Shown: positions 27,742-41,587 of the stretch, piece after piece
Layout of the letters: the number at the start of each line of letters is the position of its first letter
How positions within the stretch are numbered: position 1 is the first letter of the stretch
Origin: Agrostemma githago
Taxonomy: Eukaryota > Streptophyta > Magnoliopsida > Caryophyllales > Caryophyllaceae
DNA: 64,000 bases
Assembly: GCA_958450325.1 (NCBI GenBank)
Contig: OY288253.1
Coordinates: 66,147,612-66,211,611, forward strand
Direction: 5' to 3'
Made by a program: the position numbers and the translations under genes
The notes under the pieces: generated by a model
Told to the model about the DNA's origin: nothing
Database searches by the model: none
The model's input: the letters and a program-made list of their open reading frames with translations, nothing else

Positions 27742-30700
27742 ATGGAGGTAGCCAAAACTGAGGTTGTGCAGTCTAAATTTAAGAGGGTTTGTGTGTTTTG
27801 TGGGAGTAGTCAAGGCAAAAAGACCAGCTATCAAGATGCTGCCACTGAACTTGGCAAAGAGTTGGTATACTACTACTGCTAGTACTCCTCCTCCGTATTT
27901 ACTTTGCTTCTTTTATTTCTTTCCTTCTGTTATTATTACTAATGCTTGCTTGCTTAGTTTTTTTAGTTTAAACTCAATTATTTAAAATAATTTGACCAAC
28001 ATTCAAGCCTATGCTGGGTGGATAATGCCATAGTGGTAACTATTACGGAGTAGTAAAACTGTTAACCATTCTTTCTAATGTTTAAGCTAAGATGGCCTAC
28101 ATTTTAACATTCTACGGAGTAATATCTTATAGAAGTCGAATTATCTTCCGTTTGTCTTTTTACACCAAAATTAAGGCATGACTCGGGGGGAGAAGTAGGT
28201 TTGGGGTGTCCAAATCTAACTCTTAAAGAAACGATTTGAATGTAGAATGCAGTTAGTACTATTTGTGAATTTTGTTAGGTTGTATGTGATTTAAATTGTG
28301 TAGAGTCATAATGGGATGATATGGTGGAATATATAATTATTCAGGTGTCAAGGAACATCGACTTGGTTTATGGAGGTGGAAGCATTGGATTAATGGGTCT
28401 GGTTTCTCAAGCTGTTCATAGTGGAGGTCGTCATGTTATCGGGTGAGTTACCCCATAGTATATGATCATCATCCTACAAATTGTACTCGTACTATGCAGG
28501 TGGTTTATCTTCTTTAATTGATTAGTCACCACTTGCAATGCATTTCTAAGTACACATTACACAAAATGGAGTACATTATCGTCTCATTAGAGATGAGAGA
28601 TGAGAGATGAGAGATTTGAACTTAGGATATATTGTTCACAATATTTTTGTCTTAAACATTAGAGTAAGACGTGTTTGATATTGTACGTTAATTAGTGCAT
28701 ACGTTGGTGTGAGAGGAGATGCATGTGGGGGATGTTTCCCTTTTGGAATATTGTAGGTGAAGGGAGGAGAAATACATAATGAGTGAGGGAAGCATGCTGG
28801 TTTTAGAATTTAGGTGATTTATTAATGAAGGTATGGCAGCACAAGTTATTGTCTACTACATGTAGAGTACTAGTAGTATGTATTAATGTATGTATGTATG
28901 TAGTGATCATGTTAGTGTGTATTTGTGCAGAGTGATTCCCAAGACGCTCATGCCTCGAGAGGTATGTCTGCCTTCTCCTCCACACTCCCAAAAAGTCTCC
29001 AACCTTTTTTCACACCACTAGAATACATACTCCCAACCCAGAGTACCAGACACAATCAGTCCACCTTACTAACTTACTTACTTACTGCCTTTAATTGTTA
29101 ATCCCCAAGTAGTACAGTACAGGACAGTACAGTTATGCTTCTAAGCAAAGTATATTACACTACACTACACTTTTATTTGACCACACTAAACAAATAGATT
29201 ATACATACATACACCCATCTTCATTATTCTAATACTCCACTAATAACCAAACTACTCCTTTATTACTCTACTACCTATCTGCTATGCCCATAACACTTTC
29301 TTAAACTACTTTTCTTTTTTGGATCCATCTTCTATGCCTGCCGCCCATCATAATTACACAACCAAAATTATAAGTAGATGAAGACCCGGCCCGCTGATAT
29401 GGAATACGTAAAATTATACATTCATGGTTACTATAACCCTTAAATAGTCACTCTTATAATGACTGATGAATATATATGTTTGTTAGATAAATGTGTATTA
29501 AGAAATACTCTGTAACAAATGACTTGTCTTTATCTATCTATTTATCTATCTATCTAGATGTTATTTGATCGGTCATAAATCTAGGTATGGTTATGAAAAT
29601 GAAGTTAAAGCTTATCCATAACCACACAGAACATACACTTGTTTCCTGGCATAACATGCATGCGTTTCTTTCACACATTTTTCTCATTTCCCTTTGGTGC
29701 AAGTTATGTACTCCTATCTTCTTAATTGAGTTGAGTGGAGTAGAAAAGTCTTAAAAACTCTGTGCCCCTTTCTTCCTTGTCTGCTTCTAAAATGTCCAAA
29801 TGTTTTGTATTCATCCAATTGGGAAAGGAATCAATGAGTGGCCAGGGAATAGAGCTAGCTTGTAGTAGATATTTGTATTTTCTTTTATCAAAATAAACAA
29901 AAGCCCATGCCTTATGAGTTATGAGTAGTCATCAGTCCAACTCCTCTCCAGCCCTTTAATTTGTTGCAGCTACCTAGCTCAGGCCTCAGTCTAGGCCTCA
30001 TCATTATCCCCTTTCTCCTCACTCTAGGACTCCCAATAATAACCCATCAAAATTCATTTTATTTTTTTTAATATTGGAGTAGCTGAAATGGGTGTTTGTT
30101 TGTTTGTTTGTTTGATGATGCAGATAACAGGTGAGACAGTAGGGGAAGTGAGGGCAGTGTCAAACATGCATCAAAGAAAAGCAGAGATGGCCAAGCATTC
30201 TGATGCTTTTATTGCACTACCAGGTTTGTGTTTGTATTTGTATTTGTATTTGTATTCTTCCTGCCAATAACCTTTCATTAACACTGCACTGCATTGCTAG
30301 ACAGACAGTACGAGTAGTAGACACTACATACATACATTATCCCTCCCATACTATATCCATTATCCATTATCATAGCCACCCTCTATGCTGTCGATACCCA
30401 ATTGGCTCATAAATAAACTACCCCATAAGTACAACATCACTTTTTGTGTAGGTTGGTGCATGTGAATGTGAATTCTGATAGATAGAGTTAATCCGTAAAT
30501 TTCCCTTTTGACGGTATATATATATCCATCACAACTCACGAGCATGTATTTCAGAAAGTAGGAAATGACTTATCTTTATCTATCACGTGAATATTATTTG
30601 GCTATCCCAAAAAAACATTGGCGGATATACAATAATTTGCAATCAATGAAGCTCTTGTGGTACTGCCGCGCCAATACAGATTTAGAGTACCATGCAAGAA

Positions 30701-33700
30701 GGAATATTCTGCTCGTATATGTTGGTTGGGTTGGGGTGTTGGTGACTTGATTTAAATTAGGGTACTTCAACTTGGTTTTAATTTGATGGAATGGACTTGG
30801 TAGGCCATAATTACTTTAGAACACGGCTTTAAATTAAATCAAGAGAGGATCATCATTACATACACAACAATGATTCACTTTTATTTAAATTGTACTCCAG
30901 TACCCTTTTGTTTTCGAGTTGGAATGAGTTAAACGACTAGATTAAATTGAACGGGACTTAACTTAACGGTTCAGAAAGATTTCACTTTCATTTTGCATTT
31001 TAGCGCGCTAAGTGAAGAGGTAGATCAAAACCGACCAAAAAGATACTACCTAAAAGACTTCCGCATACAATTAACCAAGAGAAACTATGAATCAAATAAT
31101 CTGAATTGACTGAATAACTGGGACGAGTTAAAATTAAAAACCCTAGACTTAACTTAATTATGGCAAATGAGATTCTTAAACTCAATTCAAATAAGCTGGA
31201 GAAGGAGAGAGTAAGTCTATATCTGTCACAAGGTTATAACGGATCAAATATCATCTAGTTAGATGAATAATGATAAATCATGTGCTACCCACTTGATACG
31301 GAGTATTATACTTTTTGTCTTATCTAAATTACTTGTCCCGTTACAAATGTGACAAACAAGAATTTGTGAGAGAAAAAAAGGTGATAGGTTGTTCCACATT
31401 TTATGGACATGCCTGATCTATGGTACGTATTCCATATTGATGAATTGATGATGTACTCATTTTAACATACTTTATCTTTTGTGCCACTTTATTTATTTAT
31501 TTTGGGTCATAGCGACTTTAAGAAAAGTCCTTTTTGAATGAGTCAAAAGGCAGAATGAAGTCGCACAATTAAAGTATAAAGAGGTGGTTAATTCGGTTGT
31601 TTAAGTAGGTCCAATTAAACTTAGCTTGTTTATTGCTAAATTACATAATGACCAAAAACGTTTAGGAATTTGCAGCAAAAGTGCACTTGCTGACTACATA
31701 AACCATCTTAAACTTTAGGCTTTGAAATTTCCTCCAGTATTACCAACTTTTAACTCATGCACATTAATTAATACTCTATACTCTGCTTGCACAACAATTT
31801 GACCAAAATAAATAAATAAATAAAAATACTCCGTATAATAATTTGAAGTGCATTTAAAGAGATGAAAGTTGATATACTTCTGCTCCGTATATACTCCTAT
31901 TGATTACTTATGGAGTGCGGAGTATTATATTTCCTTCGTATGTAGTTTTCCTTATTTGTATCTCTAAAATTTATTATCCTTTTCTTTAAAAATAATAATT
32001 TTAAGTAAAAATAATAGTATCCATAGTACCTCTAGGTCATGTTCAAATTTATTATTAATTAATTAAATAATTATAATAACTTTAGTATTTTCATACTAAA
32101 GTATTTCTCACTTTTCTTTTGAAGTTTACTTTAATTTTTTTTCTCACTTTCCTTTTTGGATGTACAATTTGGAGAGAAATAATCAAACTATAGGAGAGGG
32201 TAGCAGGGAGTAAAACATTTGACAAATGTAAGCATTATTGAAGGAAGAGAAGAACAAAAAAAGGGTAAATGATTAATAGTCCAACATGTAGGCAGAACTC
32301 AGTATATATGTGCCCTTTTAACTAGAAATAGTGGGATGTTAGAATGGGAGGCCATGATTCATGAATGAAGTTACTTGTGTCTCACATGGCAGACAATCAG
32401 ACAAACACAATCCTACATTCAATTTTAATAGGGAGGGAGAGGGAGTGTACTTCAATTCTCTAAAACATTTTCTGTCTTCTTTCTCATCAGATCACTTTAC
32501 TCCTCAAATATTAAATACTTCGTAATCCATTATTCTCAGTCATTTATTGTCCTTTAATATTTTTTATGAGGATTATTTTAATCAAATGATAACAACTGAC
32601 CGAGACGGTAGGAGTATTGTTTAAGAAAATCATGGTAACATAATTAGGATAGTGTTTAACAAAATACTCGTGAAATACTGGATACTTGGTAGTACTCGTA
32701 TTGTTTAAGGGAATCCTTGTGAAAATTTTACGATGAAATTATGGACTGAAATTCTGAAGTGAAATATTCTGAAATACCGGATACTTGGTGGTTTGGAAGA
32801 TTGAAATTCTGAAATACTCATTTTACTAGACCTATGGTGGGTCGGGTCGGTCATGTGTGGAAGGTAGACATGAGTATGAGTATTTTTGAAGTGTGGATGG
32901 AAGTAGTGGTAGTAAGTTATTGGTAGAAAGAGTAGAATTATACTCGTATTTTGGGAGTAGTGATTTGTCAGGACTTTCATATTTATGGGAGGATTTTGAC
33001 CTACTGTGGAGTGTGGACTGTAGAGATTAGAGATTAGAGATTGGAGATTGGAGACTCTACTCTGCTCTAAAGTGCTGCTGCCATCTTTACAAAAAGAGTG
33101 AGGAGTAGAGTTGAAACAATCATTTTGTCCAAAAAAAAAGAAAAGAGGAGCCCAGAATTCACGTTTTTATTTTTTACCTGGCCTTTCTGAATTATTAATG
33201 GTCAATTGCTCATCTTATCAGAATTGACGGAAAGAGATACTATTACTACTCCTATCTATATATTTCCATGGGAGTTTTTTGTAAAGGAGAAAAAAACATG
33301 TCGGGGACATTGAATTAGCAAAAGGGAACATATTGGACTTATGACTTATGATTGATGGCCTCTTCATTCCACATAATTGAAACTATTTCCGTTTTGGTTT
33401 AACATTCTCTATCTACATACTTACTTATTATTCACTGTGACGTACAAAGTAAATTTTAATACTCGATATCATTGGAGTTTTATCTTCAAAACAAATACTT
33501 TCAATCAATTATAAAGCACCAAGTATAGACGATGTCATGCATGGACCATGGTTGTATATTATCTCATGTTATTACAAACTATATTGAGATTAATGGGATT
33601 TAAATAAATTACATTAATCTGCATGCAGGTGGCTATGGGACATTGGAAGAACTACTAGAAGTTATAACCTGGGCACAACTCGGCATTCATAAAAAACCAG

Positions 33701-34170
33701 TAAGTTCCAAAAATACGTCAATAAATTAATTTGTAAGATTTGTGTCGTCGACTGCATAAAAAAAACCAGTAAGTGAACATTTGGTATATTTAATTTGATA
33801 GGTAGGTTTGCTGAATGTGGATGGGTACTACAATGCTCTGTTATCGTTCATCGACCAAGCTGTTGAAGAAGGATTCATAAGTCCGAGTGCACGTCATATT
33901 ATCCTATCAGCTCCCACGCCACAAGAACTAGTCAAGAAACTGGAGGTTCGTTCGTTCGTTCGTTCACCTCTTCATCGTCACTCTCTCTTACATGCATTAT
34001 GCATATCATTAGTGTTTTTTGAAAATGAAAGTTAACCAACTGATGGATGGCATTCCCGTGCGTGTACTGTTCAGGAATATAACCCCTGCCATGAGGGGGT
34101 TGCAACCGGGTTGTGCTGGGAAGTGGAGCCTCGAGGATGTGGGCACCCGTGTGAAGTAGTACCGAGATGA
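27742..34170 (+). CDS. LOG: LONELY GUY cytokinin riboside 5'-monophosphate phosphoribohydrolase
   Basis: The enzyme releases active cytokinin bases from their ribonucleotides in the cytosol and nucleus. Seven exons: 27742-27864, 28345-28442, 28931-28961, 30124-30223, 33629-33699, 33802-33945, 34075-34170. All borders are GT-AG and phases agree, giving 220 aa, the family's usual length. Motifs: FKRVCVFCGSSQGKK near the N-terminus, VYGGGSIGLMGLVSQAV, VIPKTLMPRE, MHQRKAEMAKHSDAFIALP, the family signature PGGYGTLEELLEVITWAQLG across the exon 4/5 junction, GYYNALLSFIDQAVEEGF, and a C-terminus ending CEVVPR. Intron 4 is 3.4 kb and AT-rich with no coding sequence. Which of the LOG paralogues it is cannot be told from the window. 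Confidence 0.95.
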
Positions 34171-35260
34171 AGAAGATGATGATGATGATAGCAGCGGGTG
34201 TTTAGATGCAAGTATATGTGTGGGGTATAGAGACTGAGAGTATGTAGGCAAATTAAAGACTGGTAGCTGCTGGGCTCAGGCAAGACTAATTTCAGTAGTA
34301 GAATCAATCAATCCTAAACACTATTGCAGGGAGGGAGGGAGGGAGGGGTTTCATCCTTTTTTTTAGTGTGTAAATCTTCACTGCACCCTTTTATGTTTCA
34401 GTATCAATCTCTCTAGAAATTGTATGTACTGAAATGCTAATTACAATATCCCTCCACTACTACTACTACTACTTTTGATTGATCAAGTTGTAATCTGTAT
34501 CGAACTCGGATGGTAGTCGAAACATTATCTAATCAGCAGTATTTTGGTATTATTGAAGATTAGATGTTGAAAGAATGAAAGCTAAGCATGGGATAGTGTA
34601 TCCCAATTCCCAATTCATAGACTCCATTAAAGATCTCCAAGAAGACAGCCTGCATAATGAATGAATGATTCAGGACAAAAGCAACAGTTTTAACTTCAGG
34701 AATTCTGCTATAGTAGTTTGTTATCTGCAGGGTGCAAACACTTGACTACATTCTTTTGAAGTTTTGCTAGACGTGTTCGGAAGATAACCTGTATATCATC
34801 GACGGCGATGGGGATCTTTTGAGTTTGTTTTGAAAATAATGAGTTGAGGAATGAATGATGGTTGCTAAATGGCCTTTCAGATGTTTAATAGGATACTCTG
34901 AGAAACAGACACAAATAAGGTCTTAATCGTTCAAAGAGGTAAATTAGGTGTGGTGTGGTCGATTGGTTTGCTAATGCATACTTTCAATTGACTCCCGCGC
35001 TTCATACCCGAATTGGAGTAACAGCCCAAACATACTAATTCGTCCAGAAGGATCGTAATTTTTTGGTCTCTGACTTCAGGGATGGCCATAATAAATAAAG
35101 CAGTGAAAATCTTAAGATCGCCTGTGGACGAACACAAACAACAGTAAGAGGTACTCGTAAAAGTCTATCTAGTAGAGACAAGAGTGTACTGTTTGAACAG
35201 ATTGTAGTTCTAAAAACGCAAAATGAGAAAATAGCACTTTTTAGTTCTTACAAAAGACAC
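34171..35260. other. Convergent 3' regions of LOG and CDC48
   Basis: Both genes end towards this 1.1-kb stretch, so it holds both 3' UTRs. A run of five G-tracts of the GGGA type (about 34329-34348) lies on the LOG sense strand some 160 bases after the stop codon. No other gene is seen. Confidence 0.5.
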
Positions 35261-38200
35261 TTAATTGTACAGGTCGTCTTCGTCAGCAGCACCTGCCGAG
35301 GCAGCAAATGCATCTGAAGCTGCAGTATCACCTGCAGTTGTGCTCGCGAAGCGGAACTCTGAGCCAAAGCCTCGGAATTGCTGCAAAGTTTGAGCAAATG
35401 CCTGGTATTTCCGAATGTCAGCATCGCTCACACTCCTCCGAGCATACTTCATTGATTCTTCAAAGTGAGCTGCCTTTATTTCGGCCACTTCATCTTCCAC
35501 ATCCTCCTCCATCGCCTCAGGATTCTCACTTCTCCTTCTCTCCCTTTCGATATCCTGAGATATATCAAAACACCAGTCAAACTATGCTCTTGGCATGCCT
35601 TATATTGACAGGATCTCATATAAGCTTAGTATTAAAGACCCTGAGGCATGCCAAGGCAATAGGCCTATGGCAAACCCAGCGCTACACGCGAGGCAAGGAG
35701 CAAGACTTGTAGACACAAGCCATGGCTTTTTAACCAAATTGGTAATATTTCAGATAAGTTTTGTGCAATATTTCCCTTAGGTGGATTTTTAAAGATGAAT
35801 GTGAGATTAAGCCAAACATCCAGTAATATCTCTAGGTACATGGGTAATTGCGTGGGCCTCTCAATGATATTATCTCATACAAGAAATTGTGGCCAATAGA
35901 TGCCCAATGTACTGAAAAAGCCGAGTTACGAATGCCCTTATACAGTTAATCACATAAAGCAAAGTACCTAACAAAGAAGGATTTAACATACTCATACAGA
36001 TAGTTACTCTAGACCAGCTAACAAGAAAGTCATTTCCAACGACTTATTTGTATAAATAGATGGGTGAGATATTGATGTAAGATATCCCTCTAATCTTTTT
36101 CATAAAACATTTGAATTTAAACACAATTCAATAAATGTAAAGAGTAATGACACTCACCTTCTCTATATTCTCTCGGATGGCGTACTTGCATGCACGCTGG
36201 CATATTTCAGTTATATCTGCACCACTGAAGCCTTGGGTATAATTCGCAAGGGCCTTAAGATCAACATCTTTAGCAATAGGAGATTTCCTCAAGGCTGCCT
36301 TGAAAATTTGGAGGCGTGACTCATCATCTGGCAGTGGGATATAAATTAGCTGGTCAAGGCGACCGGGTCGTAGAAGAGCTGGATCAATAATATCAGGCCT
36401 GTTAGTGGCTCCAATAATAAAAACAGTCTTCTTAGCAGACATGCCATCCATTTCAGTGAGAAGTTGGTTCAAAACTCTATCAGCAGCACCCCCAGCATCT
36501 CCACTACTGCCACCCCTCTGAATAAACAAATGTAAGCATAAAGTTAATATGGCCTTTTTTCTATTATACTAACTATATTCATTGGTAGTAAGAATTGTTT
36601 GGATATAACAGGAGAGCAAAGGAAGGGAGGGAAAGAGAGGTAGGGCATATGCTGGAACAAAAAAAAAACGTTGGAAAAGAAATCCTTTTATTTTCTAAAT
36701 TTTTTTGCATATCAGCATGTCTTCACGTTCTCAACTCCAGTGACGAATGAGGCTCGTTGAATTCACAGTTACCTTTTAAAGGTACATATATGTGGCAGAT
36801 GTTTTCCTGTACATAAATCCTACTTTTATTTTGTTTCTGTAGACAAAATGGCAGAGTTCTGCCACTTCACACAAAAGGTGAGTGGGGGGTCTTCATATCA
36901 AATACTTGGGAATACAAATTTAGAGTAAACAGCAACCTTTGTTAACACTCACTAAGACACTAACAAGGGCAATACCAGTCTAAAAGAGGGCATACCTGTG
37001 TTGCAATTGAATCGAGCTCATCAAAGAACAAAACACATGGGGCTGCTTGGCGGGCCTTGTCAAATATCTCACGAACGTTAGCCTCACTCTCACCAAACCA
37101 CATGGTCAGCAATTCAGGACCTTTCACACTAATAAAGTTAGCCTGACACTCATTTGCAATAGCCTTGGCCAACAAAGTCTTCCCACATCCAGGAGGACCA
37201 TAGAAAAGGACTCCTTTCGAAGGTGACATCCCAAATTTTTCAAATTTCTCTGGATGCTCGACAGGATATTGAACAGTCTGCATCAGATAAAGCAAGAAAC
37301 CACATTTTCTAGTCAGTAAACAATTGAGTGTAAGTTTATGAAGGGGGTACGAGGGTCATAGAAAGATCACACACGACAAACATAAAGAATAAAAAGTACC
37401 TCTTGGAGCTCTCTCTTAACATTTTCAAGACCACCAATGTCTGCCCAGCTAACATTAGGAACTTCAACAACCTGTCAAAAAGGAAACGCGTCAGGGCTCA
37501 AGGCTAAAGGCTAATCAGAAAAAGAAAAAAAATGACATGTAGAAGTACATAATTCCAAGACACACCGTTTCACGCAAAGCAGATGGATTGCTTTGTCCAA
37601 GAGCAGTCTCGAAATGCTCATTTGTTACAGCCATTGAATTGAGAATTTCTGCATCTATTGTGTCATCCTCCAAATCAATCACATCCATCTTCTCCCTGAT
37701 ACATTGCAAAGCAGCTTCAGTACATAAAGCAGCCAAGTCAGCACCAACATAGCCATGGGTCTCCTTAGAAATTTTTTCGAGATCAACCTGCAAAAATAAA
37801 AGAAGCAGCATAGGTATACAAAATCACATAATTTTGTACTAGAATGTCTCACAAGTCCTACTGTATTTGGCATCAAATATATGGTACATAGGGTTATTAG
37901 GCTTGTCTGGCAAGCAAGACCATCTCATATAAGTTCAAGTGGAATCACTATATCCATGCTGCAAATACAAATAAGCTAAGTAAACAGTCATACATACATC
38001 TTCTGAAAGCTTCATGTTCTTTGTGTGAATACGGAGAACTTCAAGTCGCCCAACTTCATCAGGAACACCGATATCTATTTCCCTGTCAAATCGACCAAAC
38101 CTTCTCAAGGCAGGGTCAATGCTGTTAGGACGATTAGTAGCCCCCATGACAATGACGTGGGCACGTGACTTCAGCCCATCCATAAGGGTTAGAAGCTGAG

Positions 38201-40720
38201 AAACAATTCGCCTTTCAACCTCACCATTGGTCTTTTCTCTTTTAGGAGCAATTGAATCAATCTCATCAATGAAGATGATAGAAGGAGCATTTTTTTCTGC
38301 TTCCTCAAACGCTTTCCTGAGATTGCTTTCACTTTCTCCAGCCATTTTAGACATAATCTCAGGTCCATTGATACAGAAAAAGAAAGCACCAGTTTCATTT
38401 GCAACAGCACGGGCTATTAAAGTCTTCCCAGAACCCGGAGGCCCATATAGTAAAATTCCCTTCGGTGGCTTCACGCCAATTGATTTAAACAGCTGAGGGT
38501 GTCTGAGTGGAAGCTCGACTAACTCCCTAATCTGAGCCATTTGCTTACGAACACCACCAACATCATCATAACCGATCTCGTCCAATCTGTCCTCATCTTC
38601 TCTTTTGACGGGCTCTCCCTCACAGAAGATCTCAGTATCCGGAGCAACAACACAGTACTCAGCAGGGTCGGTCTCAATGACTTTGAATTCAACGCTTCTC
38701 ATACCCCCTCTGACCAAGAACAAATCACCTTTCCGTACAGGACGGTAAGCTTCTAAGAAGTAAGCTGTATGAAAGAGTAGAGTCAGATACCGAACACACT
38801 GCCAAATTAACACATCATAAATGGAAACAACGACAAGTTGTGTTAGAGTTAGTTTTACACTAGCGACTAACATAGCTTTTTACAGCCAAAGTCATCCAGT
38901 ATAGTAGTTACAATAACCAATCAAATGTTGATTAAAGATTCAATCACGGAATGGGTGGTGCACGGCCATTGACCAAAAATTCAGGCCGTTAATGCCTCTA
39001 AATTATGTCACATTTCCCTTTGTAGCCTTTATATCTCGTTTGTGATGCAGTCATGGCAAATGATTGATGTCATGGTTGGAGTCATGATCTATCAAAAGAT
39101 AGGCGTAGCATAGTACATTTAAAACTACAAATTATTTTGTTAGCTGAGATGTTTTGTTACATGAAGTTCCAAACTATACATACATAAACAGCAGAAAAGA
39201 TGAAGCTAGTAGGATATGAAATGAAAACACGGAAGAATATATAGAAAAGATAAGCCACTGACAAATTTAGTGTTCTTCGAATTCAAAAGGGGGTCAATTC
39301 ACTTGTACGCAGTACACAAACAACGTTTAGCCAGATAAGTTTTGATTTTGCATGCTATACATGCCACCATGAATTAAGAAAAAAACTATGGACAACGACA
39401 ATTGCATAACTGAGGGCATCAATGACAGGCATGTTATGGGATCACAATAAACTTTCATCACAAAATGAATTGACACTCTTCTACTCACAACTCACAAGTA
39501 AAGCTCTTACAAATAACAAAATACTCCCTCCAATCCATTCCAAACTACCCATTAGACTTTTTAACGTCAATATTTTGTAAGCTTACCTTCAGAAAGTGGA
39601 TGAGTTGTTTGGAATGGATTGAAGATAGTACGTTTTAATTATTAATGTAATTCTCACGAGCTTTGGGCACAAAAAGCTCAGTCACAAACTAAATCATACT
39701 GAAATTTAATGACAGAAGTCGTATTCGGTTGAAGAAAAGAAACTGGGACACAAACTATATTATACAGAACAAAAACGCAAGACGCAGAAACTATACTCAC
39801 GCTTTAAGTAGGCATCAAAAAGATTTCCAGTGACTCCCTCGACAGTATCATCAACTGGAAGAATATGAACACGTTTTCCATATTTGACGTCAGGGCACTG
39901 ATGTACAGAAACCACATCCCCAAGTCTAACCCTCAGGTTTGATCTTACAACCTTGTTCATCCTAATTTTAGGTTCTTCACATGTCTCATCAGCAAGTGCA
40001 ATGCAAATTGTATCTTTCCGTTTCTTTCCCTGAAACACGAGTTAGGAACCAGAATTATTGTCAAAGCCACTTAATACGGCAACAAGTAAATTTTTTTACT
40101 GAAGACACATTAAGTTAGTTCAGTAGGTCAAACACAAGTCAAGCTGTAGCATTCCAATCACTATCCTAAACAGTAAACCCTAATCACTAAATTCACAGAC
40201 CCAAATCCACGTATCTCGAATAGCGAAAGTCCAATTTGGGAAGCTCTGAACTGTGAATTCAAAGACCAAACAATTACATCTCCTTGAATCGATAAAATTA
40301 AATGAGGGGAAAGCTCTTCAGTCAGTAATTCTACTGAAAGCGTGCACAAAATGAATCTAGAAGCCAGAAACTACTAAAACCCCTAACCAACAACTGAGTG
40401 CATAAATGGAAGTAAACAAGGAAAAAGGAGGAAACCTTAAGCAAGATGGTATCGCCACGAAAAATGTGAAGGGTTTCCATGGTATGAGGGTGCATTGAAA
40501 CAACGGAATTGTCGTCATTAACAGCCTCGTCGACGACAAGGCGATTGGCGGCCTTTTTGCGTTCTAGAATTGCAGTGCTGAAGTCTTTCTTAGCCCCTTT
40601 ACTGCGATAACAACAAAAACAATAAAGGATTACTTTACTGCTGCTCTTCTTCAAGGATGAAACACAAAAGATGGAGACTTACGAATCGGAGGAGGATTCC
40701 GCATGCTGCTCGCCTCCCAT
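35261..40720 (-). CDS. CDC48: Cell division control protein 48 (CDC48/p97/VCP) AAA+ ATPase
   Basis: CDC48 is a hexameric unfoldase that extracts ubiquitinated proteins from membranes, complexes and chromatin. Nine exons: 40683-40720, 40436-40601, 39801-40029, 37998-38764, 37566-37787, 37400-37471, 36996-37277, 36158-36517, 35261-35554. All junctions are in phase, giving 809 aa. It has an N domain (RKKAANRLVVDEAVNDDNS, FRGDTILLK), D1 with Walker A GPPGSGKT and Walker B IIFIDEID near residues 250-310, arginine-finger region RRFGRFDRE, D2 with GPPGCGKT and VLFFDELD, and LLRPGRLDQ. The C-terminal tail is acidic and ends DDLYN. All ATPase motifs are intact. Intron 3 (38765-39800) carries a small MITE. 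Confidence 0.97.
39524..39628. mobile_element. Stowaway-like MITE in CDC48 intron 3 (105 bp)
   Basis: Terminal inverted repeats CTCCCTCCAATCCATTCCAA and its near-complement, flanked by TA dinucleotides (39522-39523, 39629-39630). It lies wholly within an intron, clear of the splice sites. Confidence 0.7.
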
Positions 40721-41587
40721 GATTACTATTTACTACTAGCTCAACACAAGCAGCTGACAAAGCCTGAAAATTGAAACTACACACCAAATTGTTTTATAGG
40801 CAACACAAGAATAAATACCCAAACACAAACCCAGAAACGAAGAAAAGCAAATCAAAGTCAATAAGTAAAAATAGAGAAAACCGAGTCAACGATTGTAGAT
40901 AACCTCGTTCCTATTTCCTTCCTCTTTTGGGTTTCTACTTTGAACTCACGTGTCGTTGGGGCGTTTGTTTCGTACATATCGGGTAGTACGAGGGTGGAAC
41001 TTAATTCCCGATACATTAGATTTGTTTCAATTCTAACGTCAAGATTGATCAACCAAACATGGCTAGATTGGCAAACGTCCAGAGTGAATCATTAGCAACT
41101 CTGAACTGGATTGATTGTGAGTCATGTGTGTGAAATGTGAATCCATTGTCTGCAACTGCAAGGGCGATTCAAGGGGGTTTGCATGGGGTGCAACCGTGCA
41201 ACTGCACCCTAAATCCAAATTATTCATCTGTAATGTAACACAACATGTTTTGCTTCAATGGTTGACACTACAAAAAAGGTCAAAATTATTCGGCAGAAAA
41301 ATCTGTCACGAGAGCTCAAAATTCGCCGTGAAAATCGTCCCATGGATATGGCGACGTTGACTTTCGTCAGACTAAAAAATTCAGCAATATTTTTGCAACG
41401 GTTAATCCCCACGTGTCGCCTCTAAAACTATTATCTAATAATACTCGCGGCAGATAATCCACCGCCATTTTTTCAGAGTTCGCCGGTGAATATCATGTGT
41501 GTATCTCTTGCTCTTCATGTAGCTAATCAGAGTTGCTGGATTAGTCGGATCACCGGGTAGTATAGACAGCTTGCCCACTATGATTTT
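40721..41587. other. Region between CDC48 and the PGK-methyltransferase gene
   Basis: These 867 bp hold the CDC48 promoter and 5' UTR and the 3' UTR of the next gene. A CACTACAAAAAAGGTC sequence at 41266 resembles a terminus of a CACTA transposon, but the opposite end is not evident. No further ORF with a motif is present. Confidence 0.4.

Noticed and set aside
41266..41470. CACTACAAAAAA sequence resembling a CACTA transposon terminus
   Set aside because: No matching TAGTG end with a 3-bp duplication was seen nearby, so only a terminus-like word can be claimed.
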